Assembly (NCBI GenBank): GCA_949128115.1
Contig: OX421967.1
Location: 27,668,635-27,732,634, forward strand
Direction of reading: 5' to 3'
DNA length: 64,000 nt
Source of the DNA: Anaspis maculata
Taxonomy: Eukaryota > Arthropoda > Insecta > Coleoptera > Scraptiidae
Positions 1 to 11,851 of the stretch are shown in pieces. The notes beneath the pieces are model-generated. The model searched no databases. It saw nothing but the letters and a program-made list of their open reading frames with translations, and had not been told where the DNA came from. The position numbers and the translations under genes are program-made. Position 1 is the stretch's first letter. Every line of letters begins with the position of its first letter.

Positions 1-465
1 ATCGGATAAATTTTGAATACTTAATTAAATAACAATGCTTTGAACTTCAACATTTTTAATTTTTGACAGATGACAAGCGGAGAAATACTTCCCAAAGTTT
101 TGAATACAGTTTTTCAAGGGCTTTTAAACTACATATTGCAAGTCAAGTTCCGTGAAATGTAATTTTTGTCATTTTTGATGGTGACATTTCCGTTTGACAA
201 ATGACAACCAAAACGTAATAGGCTGCTCATTCGACAGCAAAACCATGTCCGCATACCAAATTTCAATCGATCGGATTAACGTTGCAGCTGTTATCGTGGA
301 AGATTACAAACACAGACACACACAGCTCCGTAATCTTCTCTAAAAAACTTTGCCATTTAATTATTCAAAATCTATCCGATGGATGGGAACCAAAATCTAA
401 ATTTGGTAGGAAGCGACAAAACAAAATAATTAAATAACGCCCGCAATTGCAGCTTTCCACCAATA

Positions 466-741
466 GACCATTTCCACATGACGTCACACGCACGTGTCGA
501 ACGGCTGATTCGGGGCAACGTCAACATGATGACAACTGTACGTGCCAGTTTGACAAAACTTTGTGACATTAGTGACTTTCACACACCGACACCGACTGAC
601 AGATTGACATACTACCAATCTGACTGACGCACATGACTGACGTAGCCCACGTGCCCCGTGACAGGTAACGCACATCTGACTGACGTTGCCCCGAATCAGC
701 TGTTCAAGACGGAGCTGCGTGACGTCAGTGGAAATGGTGTA
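466..741. mobile_element. Foldback MITE
   Basis: ACCATTTCCACATGACGTCA at the left is mirrored by TGACGTCAGTGGAAATGGTG at the right. The inner arms also pair (GATTCGGGGCAACGTCA against TGACGTTGCCCCGAATC). The loop has short CTGACTGACG repeats. Confidence 0.75.
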
Positions 742-904
742 TTCTCAGTTGGACGTTAAAAGTTTTTAAATTTTCTCCTGGCCATTACCACCGGAGACGG
801 CCGCTCGCTCGGATTTTGACTAGGAGGACCCGTGTTTGGTACAGGACTCAACTCGGCCGTCTTTTCCTGGTGAAGGATTGACTTTCTTCAAAAAAATTCT
901 AGCT

Positions 905-1032
905 GATATCGGCCTGTATCTCCGTTATAATACGTTTGGGAGGGTATGCTTATCGAGAAAAGTCCCCTTATTTCTCAATTTTCTATCTCCCACTGAGTTT
1001 TGTATAACACTTATTCCGGGACACTCTGTATA
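905..1032. repeat. Dispersed repeat shared with 62450-62575
   Basis: CCTGTATCTCCGTTAT, the following AAAAGTCCC and CTATCTCCC, and the end CTGTAT occur in the same order and spacing near 62453-62575. This implies two copies of one interspersed repeat. Confidence 0.6.
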
Positions 1033-1141
1033 GGTACACATTTGAAAATAAAACTATGCTAAGTTTATATGAAAAACGTTATATTATTGTAAGTGCGTAC
1101 TTAATTAAAACATTGCGGAAAAATATTCACAATACATATTT

Positions 1142-3583
1142 TCATGAAGCATTACAAGGAGCCAAAATGGCATCGATGAAGCCAAGGTTGGCGTTCCTTG
1201 TCTTCTCATTGGCGCAGGATTTGTTGATGTGCGTTTGCAGGCATCCTCTTACATCTTTGCCCAAGCTAGAAGAAAATATCGATATTACCAAACAGTTTTT
1301 TCAAAAATACTTTGAGCCAAAAATTGAGCTCTGGTTATTCAAAAAAATAAATACACGTGTCGCGAAATTAGCCTGCAATGCTCAGAATGCTACGACCAAA
1401 CATCAAGAAAAAGTTCCCGTAAACGTAAGTCAGAAAATGCTCCTCAAGGGCGTCGGTCGGTTGCTATAAAATGCGATCACGCCTTCATGCCAAACAGCCT
1501 CAGTTTTCAACAGGAATTCATCGTAGAGGTCAGTTTGGAAAAAGAAACGATGGCTCAACTGATTCACTGTAAGTTGTTTTTTTAACTTGGGGTGGTTGGC
1601 CACGCAACGCGGGAAGATGAATCAAGTCAATGTTCCCAGACCTAACTCCAATTCACAATTTTCAAGAACACCTGGTGGATAGCAATTTTTTCTACTATTT
1701 TTTTTTGGCAATATAATCCGTTGGAAACGTATTGCAGCCTGATTTCGAGACACCTGTATGGGTTAAATGGGGGTAGGTACTTACTTGCAGACTTTTGTTT
1801 TGGTAGGCAAGGTCTCCCTCCACTCGTCGATTGACGATTCAATGCTTTCACCGCAAGCTTTGATTTTGGGATCTTCTTCGTCGATATCGTAAGTACATGA
1901 GTTGGCCAATTCTTCAAAAAAAAAACAGAACAATATCAGTAATGATGCCCAGCAATTATTATAACATAAAAGTACAGCACACAAACTCACAACAACCTTT
2001 TTTTATTGTATATAACTAACCATCTCATTTGATGCAACTCTTTTCCTTCAGTTTTCACAACTGCTCCATCACTCATCTCCTAATCAGATCACATTCATCC
2101 TGTTGTTTCTCTTTACTGACGAATATCACCTTTGCCTTATTGATTTTCAAATTCATCACCCCCATTTTATCTTTCATAGTTTTTCTCACAGAATATCCCA
2201 AAATTCAGAACCGGAAAAATTATCCCCTACTCCCATGGCTCATGGCTTCTTCCATTCCATCCTTCAACTTTGAAATCACTGATTGGATCTGGGCAAAATC
2301 TGACTAGATAACCTATAGTTGATCTGTGATGAGAAATTCTTCAAGTTGACGTGTGTTTTGGGTTTTTAATCTCACTATATCATAGTTACTGGACCAAAAC
2401 ATAGCTGTTCGAAATTGATGGGACAAAACGAAGTACGAAATTGAACGAAATTGAAGTATTTCAGGCCACCTTAGACATATTAATAAAAATAAATAAACAA
2501 AAAGATTGATCATGGGTTCCACAAAACAGATAATACGATATTAGTTGATTTGCGATTTTTGTTTGTCTATTTGTAGCTGACTGATCAATGAAAATGATGG
2601 TTTGTCTCTAAATAAGGAAAAGATGATGGGTCTAGTACAGATTTTAGGCTTTTTTTTCAGTAATCACCTAGCATTCAGCAAAAAAAAAAGCTCAATTAAT
2701 CTGCAATCAGCCTTGATCGCTGATTATCTTTTTTGTGGAACTGACGGTGAATTTTGGAGGGCTGAGTTCTTATTCAAGCCAAATTTTGCAAAATTAAGGC
2801 GGTCTAAATTGTTGGGAGTAGAGAGTTAGCGGCTACGCATTTTAGGACATCCTACTGAAATAAGCTCGTGTAACACAGTTCGACTTACCCAAAATGTGCT
2901 CTCCGTCTTGCTTGCAAATGTAGTCGAAAACAGAAATCATGCTTTTAACTGCAGTTTCAGGCAAGTCCTTGGACTCGGCCGGTAAGCAGTCGGAAACCGA
3001 TTTGATCAGAGGCTTCATGCAGTTGAGAGCGTGGTTGCGGACGGAATCACAGGTTGTTACTGTGTCAGGGATGGCGGCGTCGCATTCGATCAGAGATTCG
3101 AGGGCGGCCTTGAAATTGAAACAAAATATGAAAATTTCGCAAAATACTCATGTTTCTTTGGTTTTTATGAGTAAAAGGTGAAGCACTACTGTGTGTAAGA
3201 AGTCTGAACAATAAAAAAAGCTTACTTCGATTTTTTGTGAAGAACCAGTGCACCACTCCTCCAAGGGATCGTATACTTCGTCCAGATATCCGCTGTCATT
3301 CAAGTACTTTTTGACGGCACCCAACTTCCATTCTTTGACCTCTTCACTGCTGCCGATGGTGTTTTCAATGGCGGCACCATAAGCCAAGCCAAGGAAGGCT
3401 AAAAATCGGAACAAAATGAACATACAAATTGAATTGAATTGAAAAAAAAAGCATAAAAAGGGACAATGATAGCTAAAGCTAAAAAGGAAGAGAGAACTAA
3501 AAATACTGAAGCTAACAAAAAAGCCTAGCAGATTCAAAAAAAAACTTACCGACAAACAAAGCAGAAACCAAAAAGCTCTTCAT
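1142..3583 (-). CDS. Secreted DUF1397-type protein (27 kDa hemolymph glycoprotein-like), paralog A, five exons
   Basis: Exons are 3583-3550, 3398-3226, 3108-2889, 1911-1785 and 1265-1142, joined at GT-AG sites in phases 1, 0, 1 and 2, giving 225 residues. The product starts with a signal peptide (about residues 1-20, MKSFLVSALFV then AFLGLAYGA), so it should be secreted. Twelve cysteines follow at 61, 78, 89, 99, 110, 134, 148, 162, 184, 193, 202 and 222. The stretch around FDYICKQDGEHI (residues 130-141) resembles the family core that reads roughly D-F/Y-hydrophobic-C-x-x-D-G. Known family members are insect hemolymph glycoproteins of unclear molecular function. The acceptor at 1265 was preferred to one at 1247 because it gives an exon-5 start that aligns with the paralog at 43.7 kb. 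The family name rests on recalled motif similarity; the gene structure is well supported by the paralog. Confidence 0.82.
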
Positions 3584-3603
3584 TTTCTTGTATTAGTGAA
3601 GCA

Positions 3604-3645
3604 CACACTGACGCTCCTAAATATGACAACTACACATTTATAGTT
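3604..3645 (-). promoter_or_regulatory. TATA box and initiator of the DUF1397-type gene A
   Basis: Reading the minus strand, TATAAAT lies at 3642-3636. A TCAGT arthropod-type initiator lies at 3611-3607, about 30 bases downstream, and the start codon follows at 3583. The spacing is what a focused RNA polymerase II core promoter would show. The transcription start itself is inferred. Confidence 0.7.
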
Positions 3646-3659
3646 TCAAGCCCGCACAC

Positions 3660-4920
3660 CAAGGACGTCCAATTGATTTTTGATAAACCCTAGATGTGAC
3701 CCGCACCATGTTTACAATATAGATCGTCTGAATAATAAGTTATTTTCTCAGTTATGTAAGTATATGTTTATTTCGAACGAATTTTAGTCTAAACAAACAG
3801 AGAACAATAGAGTAAGTCCTGGGAAGATGGACCAGGTTCATGGGGGCGGACCGGGCTGTCAAAAATCTACTGGGAGAATAAGATGCCAATAGTTAAAAAA
3901 TATGGCAGGTGACAGGTCTCAGCTCAAAGTACCTATAAGTCCCGTGAGAAATACATGAAAGTTGCGAGCAAAATAAGCGAAAAAGCGGCGTGAACTTGAA
4001 CCGAAAATATTATTTTAGTCTCGATTTTAGTACCTATGTTGTTCTATTACGAGTAAATGTGGTAGGTATTTTATGGAATGAATATAGAGGTTTTCATGTG
4101 GAAAAATGATAATGAAGAAGAAGAAGCTACGTTTTCCCAGATTTACCCTATGCAAAATAAATTATTGTAAACAAATTTTTCAAACAGATGGGTCCCTAAT
4201 CAGAAATCGTACTGACACGTTTTCCAAACACCTATCAACTGATAGTAAAGTTCACATTGGTAGTGATAAACATAAGAAGAGATGATAGCTGAATATTTGC
4301 TGTTCCACAAACTCGTATACCTACTAATTACCTAGCATCATTCTTGGAAATGGATGGAAACATACATTCTGCACCGAAGAGGTAGTTAACTGGTCTTCTT
4401 GTAAGTGGATAAGCACGAGCATTTTCATTGTTGTCGATTCATTCATAATTTTTGCCTGATTTTGGCAGCTTGAGCCTCGCGTTTGACCTACTTACATGAA
4501 AAATATGGCTATATTTCGAGTAATAACAAACAGTATGTAACAACATGGAGAATTACATCATTCTCGATATTTCCATTATCAAAACGTTGGGTCCTTCCAT
4601 CAACTTCAGGACTTCAGCAAACCAAACATCAACCATTCATCAAATAACCAATGGAAAATTACACCTTAACCTACACTAACAAGCCAGCAATTCTAAAAAC
4701 ACGGAAAACACATTTAGAACCTTATTTAACAATATCAGATTGTTTCGTCTTCGGGGTTTCCTCCTAAACAAAACCAATTCAAGCGGATCAAACCCCAATG
4801 AGGCTCACTGACATATTTATAATTTGCTTTTTCATCAACATAACCTTCATACATGACTAACATGTGGCAAACGAGACAACATTTTCAAAGTAAGAACCAT
4901 CAGTAGCCTTAAAAAACAGG
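3660..4920. other. No feature recognised
   Basis: AT-rich DNA upstream of the gene-A promoter. No exon-like codon bias, inverted repeat or tandem repeat was seen. Confidence 0.6.
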
Positions 4921-5545
4921 TAGGGGAGAGTGGGGCACTTTCGACACTGGGGCAGTTTCGACACCCCGTTATAATTAAATTTTTTTTGCAATTGGCGGGA
5001 GTAAGCAACTTGGTATAGTTTTCTACAATAAATCATCATGATGGCAAACCTAGGATTATGGCTAGCTGGTGCGCTTTGTTATGCTGTAAAAAAAGAGTTA
5101 AACTTGAAGAAAAACAGTATGGGGCAGTTTCGACATGGTGTATAACATGGTGACATAGAGGTATGATAACGTTATATAATTTATAGGCCTGCAGTGCCGC
5201 CAGAATGACCAGGTATATTGTTTGTTATATGAATTTGTTCATTTATCCAATACCTCTCACTTACGTTACGTTGTATTGTAGGTACTTACTTTTTGGAATC
5301 AAATTGACCTAAAGTTTGTCTTTTCATACATAACAATGCTGGTTTTATGACACCTCTACGACTATTATAAAAAATACTTTCCCTCCTCGTTGGGTGGTGG
5401 GTCGGGAAAGTAAAAGACACATTGTATGCCTCAACTAAAAGATTTAAGGAGGATATGTGTATAATTAAAAGAGGATAGTCGAGACTACCCCACCACAAAA
5501 ATTAATGTACCCCACTAATGGGGCACTCTCGTCATTTTGCATAGG
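4921..5545. repeat. Remnants of a GGGGAGAGTGGGGCA-type dispersed repeat
   Basis: GTAGGGGAGAGTGGGGCACT at 4920, a repeated GGGGCAGTTTCGACA near 4952 and 5123, and TGGGGCACTCTCGTC near 5520 look like pieces of one decayed repeat. No clean ends were found. Confidence 0.45.
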
Positions 5546-5885
5546 GTTAAAGAACACCCCAAAGCAAGAAGTCATCAGCAACAGTAGAGGTTCCAAGTAG
5601 TCCCGATAAGTACAGGTATTATTGCAGTGTATTGCAGAGTACATAATTCAGTGTATTCAGGGGCGTAGCTATTCATGAGCAAAGCGAGGCAGTGCCTCAG
5701 GACCTCAGAACTCAAGGGTACCCTCCGGGGTCGATAAATTCAATATTTGTTATTTTCACCTACATCGTGGAAAGTTTTATTTCTATTATTATTGATATTA
5801 ATATCATTGAAATAGGTTTAGGGGACTATGGTCTGGGGACATAGGGTCAAAAAAAGCTTGGCCGTGTGCAACTTCGTGAAGATAT

Positions 5886-8426
5886 TGTTACGAGCGGCGA
5901 TCCCGTACATATTGGTAAACACTCGATCTTTCTGGATCCTTCCATCCATTAGATCGCAGTGTAGAAGTCTGGAGCGATCTGGTGCATTTCAGAGCGTTCG
6001 TGTATGTGAAACTGAAGGGAGACTTCAATGCTCGATCGAGAAAGATCTGTCCATTTTGGCGGAGGCGCCGCTCCAGAACTCGGCAGAATTATACGGGTAA
6101 CGTGTGCGATTATTCAGGAATGGTCTAAACTGCTTGACAATTGAACTGCAACACCTGAAAATTAGGTGCGTTTTCAAATTGAGATAGCTCGAAAAATATT
6201 TGACGGATTCCAGAAATTCAGGCATGTGAGGAAAGATCATTTCTTTGACTATCAAGTGCTGGTATTAATAGTAAGTTTGATTGCACAATTTGTCATATAC
6301 AGGGTGCCAACGGAGAGCGTGCAGATATGGGCAATCTTTCACCTTGTACAACTTTCGAAAAACAAGTCTGAGATTTTTTCTATTGCCTGCTTTTGAAAGG
6401 TTGAATCATTATGCCGAAACGGTTTTGAAATTTTGACCCTAACTTTTTTTTTTCAAAAAATTGTGCTCAATTTTCTGAAATATGCATTTTTTGATTAATA
6501 AAAAGAAATAAGTATAGACTATGCTTGTTTTCAAACGAAGATGCTTACGAAGATTTTCATTTGAGCCTCCACATCCCCTAGAAACTACCCCTTTTGGGGC
6601 ACCGTCTCACAACAAGATATGCAATGCTTCATTTAAAAGGCCTGAGAAGAGTACTCATCAATAATTGAATTGGAATAAGTATACTACGATGACCACACAC
6701 GTACAGCTCTCTAAAAATCACCCCTTAACTTCAAGGAACAGGGTTGGTATGATAAGACATGCAATACATGAAAATTCCAAAAGACGTCTTTTTCAACTGT
6801 TCCACTAAAAAAGTGATGCCACACGATGGCCCTTTGCGTAGGTCATCCCAACAGTAGCTACCCTCTCGGAAAAAGATTTACCCTTCAAAAAACCAGTACT
6901 TCCGCAATACCTCATTTGTTGGATTTTTTTTGAAATCTGTCGCAATAGTTTGCCGCTACGATGATTTCATTCGCATATCTACCCGAAACTACCCCTTCAA
7001 CTACCTCTTCAATACCGCATAGCCTTAACCTTGATGCGTGTAAAGTCATCGCGAAATAATTTTGAACTTATTCAATCGCACCTTCTCTGAGCTTTCAAAT
7101 GAGGTATTGCATACCTTTTACTAAAGGGGTGATTTCTGGGGGTAGTTTCAGGAAAGGTTTTGTACTATCATCGTAGAAAACACCATCATTCCAATGAAAC
7201 GGTTTGTAGGCAAAAGTTCTTTCAACTCGTAAATAACGCATTGAGGTAGAGGCTATGCGATATTGAAAGGGTAGTATCGGGTAGATATATGGATGAAATC
7301 ATCGTAGCGGCAAACTATTGCGACATATTTAAAAAAATCCTAACAAATGAGGTATTGCGGAAGAACTGGTTTTTTAAAGGGTAACTCTTTTTTCGAGAGG
7401 GTAGCTACTGTTGGGATGACCTACGCAAAGGGTCATTGTGTAGCATCACTTTTTTAGTGGAACAGTTGAGAAAGACGTTTTTTGGAATTTTCATGTATTG
7501 CATGTCTCATCATACCAACTCTGTCCCTTGAAGTCAAGGGGTGGTTTTTAGGGAGCTGTACGTGTGGGGTCATTGTAGTATACTTATTTCAATCCAATTA
7601 TTGATGAGTACTTTTCTTAGGCCTTTTAAATGAAGCATTGCATATCTTGTTGTGAGACGGTGTCCCAAAAGAGGTAGTTTCTAGGGGATGTGAAGGCTCA
7701 AATGAAAATCTTCGTAAGCAAATTCAATATGGACGCCGTTTGAAAACAAACAATGTCTCTATTTCTTTTTCTCAATCAGAAAGTGCATATTTCAGAAAAT
7801 TGAGCACAATTGTTTGAAATAAAAAATTAGGGTCAAAATTCCAAAACCGTTTCGGCATAATGATTCAACTTTTCAAAAGCAGGCAATAGAAAAAATCTCG
7901 GACTTTTTTTTCGAAAGTTGTACAAGGTGAAAGATTGCCCATATCTGCACGCTCTCCGTTGGCACCCTGTATATGACAAATTGTGCAATCAAACTCATCA
8001 TCAATACCAGCACTTGATAGTCAAAGAAATGATCTTCCCTCACATGCCTAAATTCCTGGAATCCGTCAAATATTTTTCGAGCTATCTCAATTTGAAAACG
8101 CACCTAATTTTTAGGTGTTGCAGTTCAATCGTCAAGCAGTTTAGAAACCGCATATGCCGGGCCATCATGGAATTTGATGGAAGTAGACAAAAAGTTCGGG
8201 AACACTATTCGGAGGCCTTATATAAGGCGTCAGCCGGCAGCTCGCGGCAGTATTGAATTGGAATGCGAAGTGGTAACGAGTGCGAAACAAGCAAAGTACC
8301 TGCGATATAATTTCAAGTAGATAATTGTTGGCGTATAGTTATTGTAGTGGTACGCAGTGATAAACAGTGTGTGTTTAAAACGATTGTCTCAATTATATTC
8401 GAACCCGTTCGCGAGATATCGTAACA
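5886..8426. repeat. Solo LTR (about 525 bp) interrupted by a foldback MITE
   Basis: It begins TGTTACGAGCGG and ends ATCGTAACA, the usual TG...CA ends, with a 4-bp duplication ATAT at 5882-5885 and 8427-8430. The opposite arm of the host foldback shows the uninterrupted site. After removing 6128-8143 it aligns with the LTR at 10453. No internal retroviral-type genes are nearby. Confidence 0.8.
6128..8141. mobile_element. 2 kb TA-flanked foldback MITE inside the solo LTR
   Basis: It begins AACTGCTTGACAATTGAACT and ends with the near complement. It is flanked by TA on both sides (6126-6127, 8142-8143). The other LTR copy at about 10700 has the empty site (CCTACAAATCG). The two arms are each close to 1 kb and meet near 7130 with little or no loop. 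It encodes no recognisable protein; open frames in one arm are mirrored in the other. Confidence 0.82.
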
Positions 8427-10452
8427 ATATATAGAGATATGCCCCAATCGATTCTTGGGCGATCAAGGACCATGAAAAATTATGGTGGAATATTGACATT
8501 GCTGCAGGCAAATATGGTGGAGGCGCCAAAATGGGCTTCATCTAGGAATAAGAAACTGGCTGTGGCTCGTTTGTTTTTCAACAGATTTCATTATCTGGAA
8601 CGTCATTTTGTAGACAAAAAATTCTCCTCTTATTTCATACCTAAATTTACAAATGTCATTCCGGCAACTGTCAAAATTGTCTTTATAAGATATGCTAAAT
8701 TCCGGCTTTTTTTGAAGGTTATCTGATATTTTTGAAACTTGGCAGTATTGTAGATCTTGAGGTGCCTTTTCCGAATTTCCACATTTTCATTTCGTAAATT
8801 TCCCGTTTTGGCCGCCATACTGGAAAGATGGCACCTAAAAAACAGTTTTTTGGCAATATCTTCATTTCAGTCAATGTGAGATGGAAGAGTTTGTATGCGA
8901 ATGGAAGCTTATTCAATTCTCTACAATTTGACACCTTACTCGTGTATGTGCTACTTCCGGTTCTTGGGTTATGGCCTCTAGAACACCCTGAAGCATCAAC
9001 TTTTGTCATCCAATCAGCATGGCAAGTTGATCTTAGCTCCACGTGGCACTCAAATTAACCATAAATAATGATAAGTTGTCAACCAGAGACAATTGATATC
9101 CAGAAAATCAATCATGGTAACGGTTGTTATGCAGCTACAGGGTGAACTCTAAGGGAAAATTGGCTTTGAAAAGGTATAGCTTGAGAACCGTAAGTCGCAC
9201 ATCAGTAATTCAGATATCAAATTCTAGAGAATTTAATAGACGTTCACTTTTGATATGAATCCTTAAATTTTATAGCAAATTCCCGCAAATTTCCCAAAAA
9301 TGCTTTTTTAGGCGCCATCTTTTCAAAATTATGGCCAGAACAGCAGAGATACGAAGTGAAAAGTGAATACCCTGAATGATGACTCCAAATTTCATCATAA
9401 TAATGAGTTTCGAATGTATCCGATATCCTTCAAATGCCTTTACCTTTATTTCGTTCTAAAGTCAGTTTGCTTTCACAGTTCACCCTGTAACTACACAATT
9501 AACATCACCATGATCGATTTTCTAAATTTTCATTATCTATGGTCAATGGCCAAAAGCTATTTATGGTTCATTTGCCTACTACATGACGGTGGTATCAATT
9601 TAACATGCTGATTGAATGCCGAAATTTGATGCTTCCGGAAGTTCTCAAAGCTCTAACTCAAGAACAGTAAATGTCAAATTGCAGAAATTTGAATGGGCTT
9701 TCCTCAGCATATACTCGTTTCAATCTTGAGTCAGTTAAACTCAAGATTTTGACAAAAAACCTCGCAAAAAACCGTTTTTTGAGCGCCATCTTTTCAATAT
9801 GGCGGCCAAAACTGAGAAGATACGAAGTGGAAAAGTAGAAATTCGGAAAGGGCACCTCAAGATCTCTAATACTGCCAGGTTTCAATATTATCGAAAAACC
9901 TTCAAAAACCAGCGGAGTTTACCATATCTTATGAAGACAATTTTGACAGTTTCACGAAATGACGTTTGTGAATTTAGGTATGAAATAAGGAGAGAATTTC
10001 TTTGTCTACAAAATGACGTCCCAGATGTCGAAATCCGTTGAAAAATAAACGAGCTACAGCCAGTTTCGTATTACCAGATGAAGCCCATTTTGGCGTCTCC
10101 ACCATATTTGCCTGCAGTAGATGCCAATATTCCACAATAATTTTTCATGATCCATGATCCCCCAGGAATCGATTAAGACATAACTCTATCTATCTTCACG
10201 AAGCTGCACACGGCACGACCTATGCCCCATACTACTAGGAGAACATGTTTGGGCGTGGACCTCCCTTAAATCCCAATTTTTTTTTGGGGCTCTCGCAACA
10301 GTTTGCCTTGGGGTCCTTGAGCACCTAGCTACGCCACTGAGTGTATTGCAGATTATTTCGGAAGTATTGCATGGATTTTGTACAGGTATTAAAGCGGAAA
10401 TCCTACTTTACTGTCACTAAGACTTTCGTGTCACTTTACACTCGTAAAGTAG

Positions 10453-10948
10453 TGTTACGAGCGGTGATTCTGGAGAGCGCGCAATCTTTCTGGACTCTTC
10501 CCGTCGCGGATACCTGGGTCGCGGTATGCAAGTGCGGGGCTCTGGTGCATTCTAGAACATGTGTGTAGGCTTTGGCCCGTGAAACTGAATGGAGCCTTCA
10601 ACAGTGGGTCCAGACACATCTGTCCATTTTGGCAGAGGTGTTGGGTTCACCGCAAGTTGGAATTACACGCAAAATGTGTAGGATTTTTCGGGAGTCGCCT
10701 ACAAATCGTATGCCGGGTCACTGTGGAATTTGCTGGAGGACCCATGGAACATTAAAGATAATTAGTCAAAGGCATATGGAAGCACCACGGATCAGCCTAG
10801 ACACCAGTATTGAATTGGAAGTGATCGAAAGCGACAAAAGCGATAGTCTCAGCGATATTCTCAGGCGTAAATAATTGTTGGCGTGTATTTATTGTAGCAC
10901 GCAGTAATAAACAGTGTGTGTTTTGTACCGATCGTCTTAATTATAACA
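10453..10948. repeat. Second solo LTR of the same family, 496 bp
   Basis: It begins TGTTACGAGCGGTGATTC and ends TTATAACA, with the 4-bp duplication GTAG at 10449-10452 and 10949-10952. It is clearly related to the LTR at 5886 along its whole length, including TTTCTGGA near the start and CAGTGTGTGTTT near the end. A Gypsy-type parent would fit the 4-bp duplication; that is inference. Confidence 0.8.
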
Positions 10949-10952
10949 GTAG

Positions 10953-11851
10953 TTTTTATTTCATGAGCACGGGCTTGTCACCGAGTAAGGTTGAAACAAG
11001 GTTAGGTATAACTAACAATTCGAAAAACGCCAAATGACAATATTTTACGAGAATTTTTGTCGGAATATTTTTCTCGTTCCACAATGACATCACAACGACA
11101 ATACAACGCTTCTGTCTGATGGTGCCCATAGCAAATAACACAAGAAATTTCACCCGCTAGATAATGTTTACAAAGTTGAATACCCCAACTACTTCAGCGC
11201 CGTATGGCGAGATAGATTTGGTATTGGCCTCCACGCCTTTCACAGGACTTGTCAGTAGTAAACGTTATTCTGCCATTTTTCTTGAACTTTCCAGTTCATT
11301 CTGGCTTTTATGCCTTAACAGGTGATCAATAGTGGTTGACGGCGCGGCCAGCCCAAAGTGACCTTTTCTTAGCTGGATTCAGCATTGCGTGCTAACGGTT
11401 GGTGTGAGGAATCCGTTCATCCGGAGGTGACAGGACTGACAGGTCTGTTGCTGTTCCTTGGCTGAAAGCTCTGGATGCTGGATGATGCAAATAAAGGTCC
11501 CTGAGTGTTGTCTGGTGGCGGCAACTTAAACCTCCTGAATTAATTAATTCGATGAAGCTTTCTACACGAATGGACCATTTTACCCAAGATGGTAAATCGC
11601 TTATAGGTAGTAAAAAATTACTTTTGTTGCGAAAACAACTTTTTTGTATAACTAATTATTTTTTTGGTGATGCTTTGGATAATGATAACCTGAGTGTCAG
11701 CCAAAATGATATTATTATGGCTTGACGTCATCAGCTTGCAGATCAAGGACGTCCAATTCATTTTTTATGAACCCAATCTGTGACCCGCAGCAATGTATCT
11801 CTTCTGAGTAACCGTTAAAGTAGGTTTACTTATTAGTGTAAACCTCTCAAC
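10953..11851. other. No feature recognised
   Basis: Unique-looking sequence between the second solo LTR and the foldback at 11852. It has no supported coding frame. Confidence 0.55.

Larger units (their letters stand above)
5658..10339. mobile_element. hAT-like foldback element containing a solo LTR
   Basis: The ends CAGGGGCGTAGCTA and TAGCTACGCCACTG are flanked by a perfect 8-bp duplication AGTGTATT (5650-5657, 10340-10347), as expected for hAT elements. Without the inserted LTR the element is about 2.1 kb and palindromic: 8441-8620 mirrors 10000-10160, and 5770-5885 mirrors 10160-10330. No transposase frame was recognised. Confidence 0.82.

Noticed and set aside
1056..1469. Plus-strand open frame of 137 codons
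   Set aside because: It lies opposite exon 5 of the DUF1397-type gene A and has no signal, domain or promoter. The minus-strand reading aligns with a paralog.
2029..2307. 92-codon plus-strand frame in the gene-A intron
   Set aside because: T/C-rich intron sequence read in one frame. No splice or domain support.
7873..8256. Open frames duplicated at 6025-6396 and 7873-8256
   Set aside because: They are mirror images in the two arms of the 2 kb foldback and match no protein family.
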